Below are positions 44,154 to 53,733 of a DNA stretch of 64,000 nt, piece by piece. The DNA is taken from positions 2,232,001-2,296,000 of the forward strand of contig NZ_CP117167.1 in NCBI RefSeq assembly GCF_028596025.1, read 5' to 3'. A program made the position numbers and the translations under genes. Below the pieces are notes generated by a model. The model was not told where the DNA came from, made no database searches, and worked only from the letters and a program-made list of their open reading frames with translations. This stretch comes from Mucilaginibacter jinjuensis (GTDB lineage: Bacteria; Bacteroidota; Bacteroidia; Sphingobacteriales; Sphingobacteriaceae). How positions within the stretch are numbered: the stretch's first letter is position 1; the number at the start of each line of letters is the position of its first letter.

Positions 44154-45050
44154 ATGAAAGCCTACTTATCGGAATACCCTATGAAAATATTTGCTGAGCG
44201 TATCTACAACGCATTGGAAAACGAACTGAATGAAATTTCTCTCAATGGTGATTCTTTAACCGAACATTACAAATCGTCGATTTTACGTTGCAAAAAAGCA
44301 ATGGCAAAATTAAAGAAATACATTTCTACCTATTCGTTCGAAAATATCGATGACGAGATCCACTTTTTTAAAGTCATAAAACCCCAGTTTTATAGCAAGT
44401 ACATTTACTTCATCAACGTGTATAATTTCATGATGCAGAAACCGACGGGAGGGGAAGAGATAGTTAAAGAATATATAACCTATGAGCTAGCCGACTTAAA
44501 GCGCTTCTTCGATCACAACCATTCTTTTTACCAGTATTACCGATCTGGCTCCACACAGATGGATGAAGTCTACTTTACCAGGGGGGGATTTGATGTCCAT
44601 GTGGAACTAGAAGATTTTGAAGAAGACGAAATGTATTCAACGAGCCACGATTATAAACTCTCTAAAATCATAGCGAATGAAAAATATCAGGATTTTTTGA
44701 ATTTGGAACTGCAAAAAAACATAGTGCAGGATGGAAAACCGCTCGAATTGGGATTGGAGTTACCGCTAACTTGGACTTTCAATAAAACTGACTTGGTTGA
44801 ATTAATTTATGCCTTAGTAGCGGTCGGTGTATTCAATAACGGCAACGCAGATATCAAATCGGTTGTCAACTTTTTTCAAACTGTTTTTCAGGTTGATCTT
44901 GGTTCTTATTACCACAAATACACAGACATCACCCGCAGGAAAAAGGAGTACGCCGTATTTCTGGATAAACTTAAATTGGCCTTGTTAAGGAGAATCGAGG
45001 AAAAACTGGATGAAGATAGCTCGCCGCAGCAAAGAATCAAATTTGGATGA
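44154..45050 (+). CDS. RteC-like regulator of conjugative transposon mobilisation
   Basis: The 298-residue protein matches the RteC domain family: N-terminal helical region with KSSILRCKKAMAKLKKYI, and FFKVIKPQFYSKYIYFINVYNF, and C-terminal LTWTFNKTDLVELIYALVAVGVFNNGNADIK and VDLGSYYHKYTDITRRKK. RteC in Bacteroides CTnDOT activates excision genes in response to tetracycline. In Sphingobacteriaceae RteC genes are common markers of integrated elements. An alternative start at 44181 is possible. It is the last gene before the first copy of the 125-bp repeat. Confidence 0.85.
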   Translation: MKAYLSEYPMKIFAERIYNALENELNEISLNGDSLTEHYKSSILRCKKAMAKLKKYISTYSFENIDDEIHFFKVIKPQFYSKYIYFINVYNFMMQKPTGGEEIVKEYITYELADLKRFFDHNHSFYQYYRSGSTQMDEVYFTRGGFDVHVELEDFEEDEMYSTSHDYKLSKIIANEKYQDFLNLELQKNIVQDGKPLELGLELPLTWTFNKTDLVELIYALVAVGVFNNGNADIKSVVNFFQTVFQVDLGSYYHKYTDITRRKKEYAVFLDKLKLALLRRIEEKLDEDSSPQQRIKFG

Positions 45051-45460
45051 GATTAGGCTTTTGCACATAACGAATCGTACGACGGTAAATCGAAAATTGA
45101 ATGGACGGGACTCGAACTGTTCCTTTATGTATTTAAATATCAGATACTTATAACTTTATAAATCAAGAAGCATCTTGAAAGACACCGAATTATTTCAGTA
45201 ATTATGAGTTGTTTTAAAGAACTTCTGTTGAGTAAATTTAAGAATTTATGGAATGAGATGCAACTTTAAACGTGCCCAAGTTATGATAATAACTGATTGA
45301 TTGCTAATAATGAAATGAATCAATTTGAAAGGTATTTTAGTTATGTAATTTTATGCGAATTGTTACTGTTTATAAACGTACCAATACAATTTTCCAAACT
45401 GAGATGCCAACCTTTGATTGAGAGTTCGTAAAAATTATTTATAATTAGATAAAATTGCAG
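45051..45460. other. Intergenic region containing the first 125-bp repeat copy
   Basis: About 410 bp without a gene lie between rteC and the HD-domain gene. They hold the repeat at 45100-45224. The rest is AT-rich and shows no feature I can name beyond a possible promoter region for the HD gene. Confidence 0.5.
45100..45224. repeat. 125-bp direct repeat, copy A (tRNA-end-like start)
   Basis: This sequence is nearly identical to 53911-54035 in the same orientation; the differences seen are two substitutions at the start (AACTGTTCC versus AACCGTCCC). It begins ATGGACGGGACTCGAAC, which on the minus strand resembles a tRNA T-arm end (TTCGAGTCCCGTCC), followed by ATTTAAATATCAGATACTTA. A relative of the first 60 bp occurs at 63806. 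The copies bound an 8.7-kb module with HD, efflux and DUF4010 genes. Confidence 0.85.
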
Positions 45461-46033
45461 ATGGTTATGCTCAAGCGGAAAGCAAGTCCAAAAGTATTAT
45501 TGAAGAAATGGGTAAAATATAAATACCGGGGGAAGAAGATAAGAATAACCGGAAAGCCCTATTATACCCATCTTACCGCAGTATCTAAGATGGCTGCACG
45601 ATGCACTTTGTTCGGTTCTGAGATAGGTCTCTGCCATGATTTGCTGGAAGATACCACAATTACGCCAGGAGAACTGATGACTACTTTAGTGAATTTCGGT
45701 TATCAGTCAAACGATGCAATTTATATCACATCTGTGGTAAAAGAGCTTACTGACGTGTTTACGCCCTTAGCATATCCTCGACTAAAAAAACGTGAACGTA
45801 AGGCCAAAGAAAACAAACGGCTGCTTCTAATCAGTCCTGGCGCACAGACGGTCAAGTATTGCGATCTAATCTATAACATAGATTGGATGTTAATCAACAA
45901 CAGAAAAAAAGCACAAAAATATCTTAAAAAAAAGAAATGGTTAATTAACCGATTAGACAAGGGCAATGATCAACTGCACTTTACAACGCTGAAAGTTATA
46001 AAGGCAGGACTTAAAAGTTTAAAGGATAATTAA
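45461..46033 (+). CDS. Small HD-domain protein resembling a (p)ppGpp hydrolase
   Basis: Start set at ATG 45461. The product of about 190 residues carries the HD signature of the RelA/SpoT hydrolase half: PYYTHLTAVSKMA (first His), LCHDLLEDTTITPGEL (HD pair with ED) and TVKYCDLIYNIDWM (later Asp). No synthetase or regulatory domains follow, so it resembles a stand-alone small alarmone hydrolase (MESH1-like). The rest is very basic (KKRERKAKENKR, KKAQKYLKKKKW). The nucleotide substrate is inference from the motif. It is the first gene after repeat copy A. Confidence 0.6.
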   Translation: MVMLKRKASPKVLLKKWVKYKYRGKKIRITGKPYYTHLTAVSKMAARCTLFGSEIGLCHDLLEDTTITPGELMTTLVNFGYQSNDAIYITSVVKELTDVFTPLAYPRLKKRERKAKENKRLLLISPGAQTVKYCDLIYNIDWMLINNRKKAQKYLKKKKWLINRLDKGNDQLHFTTLKVIKAGLKSLKDN

Positions 46034-46170
46034 ATACACCATAGCCTGAACTAGCGAGAACAATTATTGTAATATTTTCGTCTCAATTCTTTATTTATTG
46101 CTAAAATGGAATCGCTTGATTATCATTGTTACATAATTGTTAATTTAATGTTAACAAAGGCGTAATAATC

Positions 46171-46551
46171 ATGAATCAAAGACTTTCGCATAATATGCTC
46201 ATCTATACCTTCGCGGTTTTGATGATCCTAATGCGTCCGTTTTTTGCTTATCATATTTCTCAAACAGGCGGTTTTGCCGGGGACCCAACGCGGGTTTATA
46301 ACCTGCTTCAACGATTGGTTAAGAAAAAAGAATTTCATGCCGAAGATGCTGACGAAGCGGCAGATTTAATAAATGCTACCGAGGTAAAAGTTATTTTACC
46401 CCTTGTATTTATATTACTGCAATTGCGCCGCTATGCCGGCTGGCTTTACGCATTACTTGTCGGTTCAAATACGAGTAATAATTACAGCACCGTTTTCCAG
46501 GTGTGTCCGTGTAATTGTTATTACCAGCGTATATCCAAACTCCAGATCTGA
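46171..46551 (+). CDS. Small membrane protein upstream of RND efflux genes, function unknown
   Basis: The 126-residue protein has an N-terminal TM segment (LIYTFAVLMILMRPFFAYH), a soluble middle (NLLQRLVKKKEFHAEDADEAADL), a second hydrophobic stretch, and ends with STVFQVCPCNCYYQRISKLQI. Short proteins with this layout and the FQV.P.N.YY tail are common just upstream of RND efflux operons in Sphingobacteriaceae. I do not know a function. It lies 137 bp before the TolC-like gene. Confidence 0.55.
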   Translation: MNQRLSHNMLIYTFAVLMILMRPFFAYHISQTGGFAGDPTRVYNLLQRLVKKKEFHAEDADEAADLINATEVKVILPLVFILLQLRRYAGWLYALLVGSNTSNNYSTVFQVCPCNCYYQRISKLQI

Positions 46552-46688
46552 TTTTACAGGCTTATTGTATTGTATGGTTTTCCATGCTTTGCTGTTGAAT
46601 GATTTTTATTTTAGGAAATCAGCGGCGGATAATGTATCTCATTAATCCTTCTTAATTATTTATTCAGCCTGTTTATCTAACAGATTCA

Positions 46689-48092
46689 ATGAAATTTCAT
46701 CGTAGTAATTACACTCTTATATTTATACTTGGGCTGCTATTGCTGTGCCATCATACTTTGTCGGCACAAACTAAAAGCACCTTTTCGCTATCAGAACTGG
46801 TAGACTCGGCCCAAAAACATTTGCCCGTTCTCCTGCAAAAGCAAGCTTTGGTCAATAGCGCTAAAGCCAACGTGACAGATACCCGTAACTCCTTCTTACC
46901 CAAGTTGAATGTGGGTGATGAGCTATCAATAGCCTCATCAAACGACGTGGAAGGCAGTTACATACCCATGGCAGGTATTCTCCGCACCACCTCGGGTTCT
47001 ATCCGGGCCGATAACAATTACCATGCACAAACCGGGAATATCGTATCTGCTTATGCTGAATACGACCTGGTAAACTTTGGCCTGCGTGGTGCCAAGGTTG
47101 AAAACGCCGTAGCCTACGCAAACCTGCAACAAGCCGACTTTGACAAGGAAGTTTATATCGTGAAGCTACAGATCGGTAAACTCTATTTTAATATCCTCAA
47201 AAACCTATACCAGTTACAGATAGACCAGCAGAATATTCAGCGGTATCAATCAGTAAATACCATTATAGGGGCATTAACCGGCAGCGGTATTAAACCAGGT
47301 GTGGACTCATCTTTGGCCAAAGCAGAGTTGTCGAAAATTAAGGTAAGTTATAATCAACGCGCTGGTGCTATTAAGCAAATGCAGCAGCAGTTGAGCTTTT
47401 TAACGGGTATCAATGCTACACAAATCAACATAGATACCTTACGTAAAGACGATGACGTGGTGGCATCACACCTCTTTAGCAAATTGGCTGATAGTACCGC
47501 AAACCCACTGCTTGATTATTTTACCAGACAAAAAGCATTATATCAAAGTGCAGAAACTTTGGTAAAGAAAAGTTATTTGCCCAAAATCATATTATCAGGT
47601 GGCGGTTGGGGCCGTGGGTCGAGCATTCAATACAATGACGATTACCGTTCACTGGGCAGTGGATTAGGTTACCAGCGGTTCAATTACGCAGCGGGCATTG
47701 GCATTACGTATGATCTGGTAAACATTGTGCATCGTAAAGATAAGGTAGCTGTTAACCACTACCAGTCTCAAGCCGCCGGGTTTGATTTTGAACAACAAAA
47801 GTTAGCCTTACGCAACGCCAACAACCAGGCTCTGCAAGCCATACAAACAGCCGAGCAAAACCTCAACGAATTACCCATCCAGCTACAGGCTGCTACAGAT
47901 GTATACAACCAAAAGGAGGCGCAATATAAAGCCGGTGTTATTAACCTCATTGACTTAACCACCGCTTCTTTCGTGCTCTACTCAGCTCAGTTAAACTACG
48001 TAGAGACTCTGAACGATTGGTATGTGGCTAACCTTGACAGGGCTGCGTCTACAGGCAATCTCGATTTATTTATTCAAACTATTAAACGATAA
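46689..48092 (+). CDS. TolC-family outer-membrane efflux protein
   Basis: The 467-residue protein has a signal peptide (ending LSAQT) and two OEP repeats, each rich in long helices, with FSLSELVDSAQKHLPVLLQKQALVNSAKANV typical of the first. C-terminal KAGVINLIDLTTASFVLYSAQLNYVE is the second repeat's coiled-coil end. It forms the outer-membrane tunnel of a tripartite pump with the following RND and adaptor genes, 4 bp downstream. Confidence 0.9.
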   Translation: MKFHRSNYTLIFILGLLLLCHHTLSAQTKSTFSLSELVDSAQKHLPVLLQKQALVNSAKANVTDTRNSFLPKLNVGDELSIASSNDVEGSYIPMAGILRTTSGSIRADNNYHAQTGNIVSAYAEYDLVNFGLRGAKVENAVAYANLQQADFDKEVYIVKLQIGKLYFNILKNLYQLQIDQQNIQRYQSVNTIIGALTGSGIKPGVDSSLAKAELSKIKVSYNQRAGAIKQMQQQLSFLTGINATQINIDTLRKDDDVVASHLFSKLADSTANPLLDYFTRQKALYQSAETLVKKSYLPKIILSGGGWGRGSSIQYNDDYRSLGSGLGYQRFNYAAGIGITYDLVNIVHRKDKVAVNHYQSQAAGFDFEQQKLALRNANNQALQAIQTAEQNLNELPIQLQAATDVYNQKEAQYKAGVINLIDLTTASFVLYSAQLNYVETLNDWYVANLDRAASTGNLDLFIQTIKR

Positions 48093-48096
48093 ATTA

Positions 48097-51000
48097 ATGG
48101 TAAAAGCAGCTTTAAAAAGACCCATCACTATATTGGTGTTGTTCGTTGGTCTGTTGTTGTTCTCGATACTGTCACTACGAACAGTACCCATCGATATATT
48201 CCCGAGTCTCAACTCACCCACTATGTATGTGATACAGCAGTACGGTGGCATGAGTGCCAAGCAAATGGAAGGTTTTTTTTCGACCAAAATGCAGGATCAG
48301 TTTCTGTATGTAGACGGTGTTAAAAGTGTTGAAAGTAAAAACATTCAGGGCTTAACCCTTATTAAGCTGGCCTTTTACGAAGGCACAGATATGGCCGAAG
48401 CATCTGCCGAGGTAGCCATTCAGGTTAACCGTTGTTTATCCTTTTTCCCGCCAGGGGCATTGCCTCCCGAGGTGGTGAGGTTTGATGCCTCATCCTTACC
48501 TATCGGCGAACTTGTGTTCAGCACTAAAACACGTTCATTGAATGATGTTTTTGATATGGCCAGCACCTTGATTCGCCCGTTGTTTGGTAAAGTACCGGGT
48601 TTATCTGCGCCGCCACCGTTTGGGTCTAACGCAAGGTCTGTTATATTAAAGGTTGATCCGCAAAAACTCCGGGAGATGAACATCTCGCCAGAGCAGGTGG
48701 TAGAGGCTTTAGCCCGTAATAACTCCATGACGCCATCGGGCAATGTGCGGATTGATAGCACCATGTTTATCTCTTCTGTTAATTCGCAGGAAGAAAAGGT
48801 AAAAGATTTTGCTGAAATACCTATTATCAGTAATGGTGTTAACACCATTTATGTAAAGGATGTGGCAAAGGTGGAAGATGCCTCGGACATTGTTGCTGAT
48901 TACGCATTGGTAAACGGCAAACGCTCTGTATACTTTCCTATCGTAAAAACAGCCAGCGCATCAACCTGGGATGTGGTACAGAATCTGCGCAAGGTAATGC
49001 CTGAAATGCAAAGCTTGATGCCGCCAGATGTGCATATCAGTTACGAGTTTGACCAAAGTGTATTCGTAATGAATTCGGCCAAGAGTTTAATGACCGAAGG
49101 TATCCTTGGCGCGGTACTAACCGGCTTAATGGTGCTCCTCTTTCTGCGCGACTGGCGTAGCAGCCTGGTTGTGGTAATTACGATACCTGTAGCGGTGTTG
49201 AGTGCGGTATTCTTTCTAAAGCTTGCCGGGCAAACCATTAACATGATGACCCTAAGCGGGCTTTCATTGGCTATCGGAATTTTGGTCGATCAGGCAACTG
49301 TTACCATTGAAAATATTCATCAGCATTTTGAAATGGGCAAAGGCAAAAAGCAAGCCATACAGGATGCCTGTATGGAAATCTCATTTCCGCTATTGCTCAT
49401 ACTGCTTTGTATCCTGGCGGTATTTGCGCCATCATTTGTAATGAGTGGCGTGCCAAAGGCCATGTTCCTACCGCTATCCCTGTCTATCGCTTTCGCCATG
49501 ATTGTTTCTTACATCGCAGCGCAAACATTGGTACCAATTATTGCTAATTGGTTATTAAAGGCCGAGATGTTTCAATACCACCACAATCAACCACATGCCC
49601 ATGCAGGCTTAGATCTGGATCATCAGGAAACCATTGAGATAGACAAACATAACGAGCAGGATATTAAACATCCCGAGGAGAATGATTTCTTTCAGCGCAT
49701 TAAAGTTGGCTTGTTAAATACGCTTAACAAATGGATGCCGAGGCGTAAACCTATTGTAGTGTTTTACTTAGTAGCAGTATTGCTGCTTACTGGCCTAGGG
49801 TTTGTAATTATTGGTAAAGATATGTTACCGCATTCCAACGCCGGACAACTGCAGCTTAGGGTACGAGAACCTGACGGTACAAGGCTGGAAATTACCGAGC
49901 GTAATGTAAAAACCATTCTTAATATCGTTGATTCGGCAGTGCATGGCAATGTGGCTATTACTTCTGCATTCGTTGGCCCGGTTTCATCTAATTACGGACA
50001 TAGTAATTTGTATGTATTTAACAGCGGTACGCATGAAGCGGTTATCCAGGTCCAACTGGAAGAAAGCTTTAAAGCCAATATGGACGATCTGAAAGATGAG
50101 ATTCGTGCAGCAATTCACAAACAGTTTCCGCGCGTTAATCTGTCATTCGAGCCGATTGAGTTAACTGAAAAACTGATGTCGCAAGGTGCAGCTACACCTA
50201 TTGAAGTTAGGGTGGCAGCCAAAAACATCAAAAATATTGAGTCGTACTCCACCAAGCTCATTAAACGCTTAAAGGAAGTGCCTTACCTCCGCGATGTGCA
50301 GGTTGCACAGCCCTTAAAGTTTCCGACCATCAATATTAAACTCGACAGGCAGCGCTTGGCGCAATCGGGCTTGAGCATTGATAATGTATCTAAGAGTATT
50401 TCAGACGCTACAGCATCAAGCCGCTATACGCTGAAAAATCTTTGGCTTGACGATAAGAAACAATACACCTACAATACCCAGGTGCAAATACCCGAATACA
50501 TGATGAACAGCATGGAGCAATTGCAGGCCATACCGATTGTACCGGGTAAAATGAGGCCAGTGCTGTCTGATATTGCTGCAATTTCCATCGATTCATTACC
50601 CGGCGAATATGACCGCTCGGGCCCGCGCCGGTTTGTAACCATTAATGCTAACATCTATAAAAAAGATTTGGGTACAGCCACTACCGCGGTACAAAAAGCA
50701 ATTGAGGATATGGGTACACCGCCAACAGGTTTAGTAGCTGAGGTGAGAGGCATGTCGTCACTCTTAACAGAAACATTAGATTCACTTCAAACTGGGTTAT
50801 TAGCGGCTATAGTTGTAATCTTGTTACTGCTTGCAGCTAATTATCAATCGTTCGGTATTGCGCTATCTATATTATCAACTGCACCTGCTGTATTGTTGGG
50901 TTCATTGATGATGTTGCTCATCACCGGCTCAACACTCAACCTGCAATCGTATATGGGTATCATCATGTCGGTAGGGGTATCTGTTGCTAACGCCATCCTG

Positions 51001-51333
51001 ATCGTAACCAATGCTGAGAACCTCCGGCTGGAATATAAAGATCCATTTAAAGCTGCATCAGTGGCGGCAAGTATCCGTTTACGCCCCATTCTGATGACCA
51101 GCCTCGCCATGATAGCAGGTATGATCCCCATGGCCAGCGGCCTGGGCGAATCTGGGGACCAATCAGCCCCATTAGGTCGTGCTGTAATTGGTGGATTGAT
51201 GGCCTCTACCGCAGCTGCATTATACATAGTGCCTTTGGTTTATGGCTGGATACAGCAAAATGCATCGTTTAAAGATGTATCCCTATTAGCCGAAGACGAA
51301 GAACCTGTTAAAGAACCCGAATTAGCAGCCTGA
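48097..51333 (+). CDS. RND efflux permease with His-rich cytoplasmic loop
   Basis: Start set at ATG 48097 (MVKAALKRPITILVL), 4 bp after the TolC stop; a longer frame overlaps that gene. The product of about 1078 residues has the RND layout: TM1, large periplasmic loop, TM2-6, then TM7, second loop, TM8-12 (ending near VPLVYGWIQQ). TM4 carries IGILVDQATVTIENI, with one acidic proton-relay residue. An unusual hydrophilic insert at about residues 490-545 between TM6 and TM7 includes YHHNQPHAHAGLDLDHQ. The His cluster suggests metal binding, but drug or metal specificity is not settled. Confidence 0.92.
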   Translation: MVKAALKRPITILVLFVGLLLFSILSLRTVPIDIFPSLNSPTMYVIQQYGGMSAKQMEGFFSTKMQDQFLYVDGVKSVESKNIQGLTLIKLAFYEGTDMAEASAEVAIQVNRCLSFFPPGALPPEVVRFDASSLPIGELVFSTKTRSLNDVFDMASTLIRPLFGKVPGLSAPPPFGSNARSVILKVDPQKLREMNISPEQVVEALARNNSMTPSGNVRIDSTMFISSVNSQEEKVKDFAEIPIISNGVNTIYVKDVAKVEDASDIVADYALVNGKRSVYFPIVKTASASTWDVVQNLRKVMPEMQSLMPPDVHISYEFDQSVFVMNSAKSLMTEGILGAVLTGLMVLLFLRDWRSSLVVVITIPVAVLSAVFFLKLAGQTINMMTLSGLSLAIGILVDQATVTIENIHQHFEMGKGKKQAIQDACMEISFPLLLILLCILAVFAPSFVMSGVPKAMFLPLSLSIAFAMIVSYIAAQTLVPIIANWLLKAEMFQYHHNQPHAHAGLDLDHQETIEIDKHNEQDIKHPEENDFFQRIKVGLLNTLNKWMPRRKPIVVFYLVAVLLLTGLGFVIIGKDMLPHSNAGQLQLRVREPDGTRLEITERNVKTILNIVDSAVHGNVAITSAFVGPVSSNYGHSNLYVFNSGTHEAVIQVQLEESFKANMDDLKDEIRAAIHKQFPRVNLSFEPIELTEKLMSQGAATPIEVRVAAKNIKNIESYSTKLIKRLKEVPYLRDVQVAQPLKFPTINIKLDRQRLAQSGLSIDNVSKSISDATASSRYTLKNLWLDDKKQYTYNTQVQIPEYMMNSMEQLQAIPIVPGKMRPVLSDIAAISIDSLPGEYDRSGPRRFVTINANIYKKDLGTATTAVQKAIEDMGTPPTGLVAEVRGMSSLLTETLDSLQTGLLAAIVVILLLLAANYQSFGIALSILSTAPAVLLGSLMMLLITGSTLNLQSYMGIIMSVGVSVANAILIVTNAENLRLEYKDPFKAASVAASIRLRPILMTSLAMIAGMIPMASGLGESGDQSAPLGRAVIGGLMASTAAALYIVPLVYGWIQQNASFKDVSLLAEDEEPVKEPELAA

Positions 51334-51350
51334 TTAATTTACCATACACC

Positions 51351-52427
51351 ATGCAATTAAAAAATATCATTATAGCAATTACAGCAACTGCATTGTACGG
51401 TTGCTCTGAACATAAACCTGCAGAAACAAAAGCCACAGCCGATGCCCCGCCACACTATCAATTGGTAACTGTACAAAAGGCCGGCATGGAACAAACAGTA
51501 AAGCTGCCTGCACAACTGGCAGCTTATGAAGAAGTAAGCATTTTTCCTAAAGTAAATGGGTATGTTAAAAGTGTACTGGTTGATATTGGTTCGCACGTAA
51601 GCAAAGGCCAGTTATTGATGACACTCGAAGCACCCGAAGTACAACAAGCTGTATTACAAGCCAAAGAAAAATATGCCCGCGCCAAGGCAGATTACACACT
51701 TAACAAAGAAAACTATTACCGCTTAAAAGTAGCAGCAAAAACAGCGGGAGCCATTGCCCCGATGGATTTAGCAACCGCCAAATCCAGAATGGAGGCCGAT
51801 AGTGCATTAGCAAATTCTGAAAAAGCCAACTGGCAAATTCAGCAATCTTTAATGGACTACCTGCACGTTACTGCGCCGTTTGACGGTATTATCACAGAGC
51901 GTAACACACACCCGGGTGCATTAGTTAGTGCCGAAGCTAAAGACAAGCCGCTGTTAGAACTGAAACAGGTTAGCCACCTCCGTTTGCAGGTTGATATTCC
52001 GGAGGGCTTATCTGTAACACTAAAAGATAAGGATGCAGTGAATTTTTATCTGAGTGCTTTGCCGGGTAGAAAAATGACGGCCAATGTAAGCCGTAAGGCA
52101 GGCAATGTAAACATTCAATACCGCTCTGAACGGGTAGAACTTGATGTACCTAATAAAAATGGCTCATTATCACCAGGTATGTATGCTGATGTAATCCTGC
52201 AATCAAAAGCCAGTTCTAATGCTCTGATTGTACCGAAGTCGGCTGTAGTTACCTCTACTGAGCGTAAATATGTTATAGCTATCCGCAATGGCAAAACAGT
52301 TAAAGTTGATGTATCTACAGGCATTGAAAACGCTAACAAGATTGAAATAATCGGTGATTTAAAGAGTGGTGAGCAGGTAATTGCCATAGCAACAGAAGAA
52401 ATCGAAGATGGTTTAGCGGTTAAATAA
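51351..52427 (+). CDS. RND efflux periplasmic adaptor (membrane fusion protein)
   Basis: The 358-residue protein has an N-terminal signal with a lipobox-like ALYGC, then the standard adaptor order: barrel-sandwich half (VNGYVKSVLVDIGSHVSKGQLLMTLE), alpha-hairpin (~95-150), second half (LHVTAPFDGIITERNTHPGALV), beta-barrel (LRLQVDIPEG) and membrane-proximal domain (ALIVPKSAVVTSTERKYVIA). It bridges the inner-membrane pump and the TolC tunnel. It is 17 bp after the pump gene. The order TolC-pump-adaptor is the reverse of many operons. Confidence 0.9.
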   Translation: MQLKNIIIAITATALYGCSEHKPAETKATADAPPHYQLVTVQKAGMEQTVKLPAQLAAYEEVSIFPKVNGYVKSVLVDIGSHVSKGQLLMTLEAPEVQQAVLQAKEKYARAKADYTLNKENYYRLKVAAKTAGAIAPMDLATAKSRMEADSALANSEKANWQIQQSLMDYLHVTAPFDGIITERNTHPGALVSAEAKDKPLLELKQVSHLRLQVDIPEGLSVTLKDKDAVNFYLSALPGRKMTANVSRKAGNVNIQYRSERVELDVPNKNGSLSPGMYADVILQSKASSNALIVPKSAVVTSTERKYVIAIRNGKTVKVDVSTGIENANKIEIIGDLKSGEQVIAIATEEIEDGLAVK

Positions 52428-52454
52428 CCGTATATTGATGTAAAAACAAACGCT

Positions 52455-53733
52455 ATGAATCAGGACTTTCTTAACTACCCACCCGGACCAATTGCTTTAA
52501 AATGGCTGTTGCTGTTGGTATTGGTATGCTGATCGGTATGGAAAGAAAATGGTCGCATAAAGAAGTTGGCATCCGTACTTTTTCTATCGTGGCGTTGCTG
52601 GGAATGCTGGCTACCACCATCGGGCACGATTTCATCATGGCATGTATGATCGGCGTTTTTCTGCTGGTCATATTCACCAACCTGCGCAGCATTTTGGTTG
52701 ATCGTACTTTAGAAGTAACTACAGCGGCGGCCTTAATTGCCAATTATATTTTAGGCGTGCTGGTTGGCCTCGGTCACATTTTTACACCTGTTGCCGGTGC
52801 CATAATAATGACGATGTTGTTGGCCTGGAAGACAGAGCTTAATCGCTTTGCAGGTGGGCTGCAACCTTCAGAAATTAGAAGCGCTATTTTATTAGGACTC
52901 ATAGGTTTCGTTATATACCCTTTGATGCCTAACCGCTATGTCGACCCTGGGAACTCTTTAATCCTGCTGATGCCTGGTTAAGCGTAATTGCCATATCAGG
53001 TATCGGCTTTATTAACTATGTGCTGTTACGTATTTTTAGTACTAACAGCCTTTACATGGGGGCAATCTTTGGCGGATTGGTTAACAGCAGCGCAACCGTT
53101 GCTGAAATGAGCACCAGAGTTGAAACCGCAGGTTTGAGCCGTAAGATGACCACACTTTGCCTTTTAACCACCATTGCTATGTTTGCACGGAACCTTGTAC
53201 TGGTGGTGTTATTCTCACCTGCATCATTAACGGCTACCTTAATGCCTTTAGTGGCTATGTCGCTCGTTTCAACGCTATGGATTTGGAATGACAACTTCAA
53301 GACAAATCAAGAAGCCCACCCCACTATTGCCATACAACTTGACTCGCCAATTGCTATCACAAAAGTGCTTTGGTTTGGGTTATTGTTTGTAATTATCCAG
53401 GTTGGCGGCACTTTGCTAACTAAAGTATTTGGTGGTTATGGGATGCTGGCAACCGGTATTTTCGGCGGATTGGTGAGTAGCGCCAGTACTACCGTCGCAG
53501 CAGCTACAATGGCTAGTCACGGTAAAGTAACAGCCTCTATAGCAGGTGATGTGGCCGTGCTGTCCTCATTGGCAAGTACGGTTATTAACTTGCCTATTGT
53601 TTGGCGCACTGTTAAAGACAAAGCAGTTGTAAAAAATCTGACTATTGAACTCATCACAGTGATGGTGACGGGCATTGCCGTAGTTATATTGGATAGGGTC
53701 TTTGAGTTTTCTGATTTCTTATTAAAGCATTAA
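52455..53733 (+). pseudogene. MgtC/SapB-DUF4010 family membrane protein with two frameshifts
   Basis: From ATG 52455 the first residues (MNQDFLNYPPGPIALK) are out of frame with the rest; adding one A to the A4 run at 52499-52502 joins them to MAVAVGIGMLIGMERKWSHKE, the MgtC-like N-terminus. A second one-base loss near 52947 splits the middle, after which NPADAWLSVIAISGIGFINY and the DUF4010 domain (LYMGAIFGGLVNSSATVAEMS, GIFGGLVSSASTTVAAATMA) continue to 53733. The intact protein would be a ~426-residue inner-membrane protein. It follows the efflux operon by 27 bp. Confidence 0.78.

Larger units (their letters stand above)
36837..45099 (+). mobile_element. Mobilisable integrative element (integrase not visible)
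   Basis: The segment between a tRNA-end-like relic at 36860 and another at 45100 carries an HTH protein, a MobC-like protein, a HUH relaxase (frameshifted), a VirD4-type coupling protein, cargo (S41 peptidase, broken), an IS110 remnant and an RteC gene. This set matches Bacteroidota mobilisable elements that borrow a conjugation machine. No tyrosine or serine recombinase gene is present, so the boundaries are inferred and the element may be defective. Confidence 0.6.

Noticed and set aside
46403..46645. Plus-strand 80-codon frame
   Set aside because: It overlaps in another frame the small membrane protein that fits its RND-operon context better.
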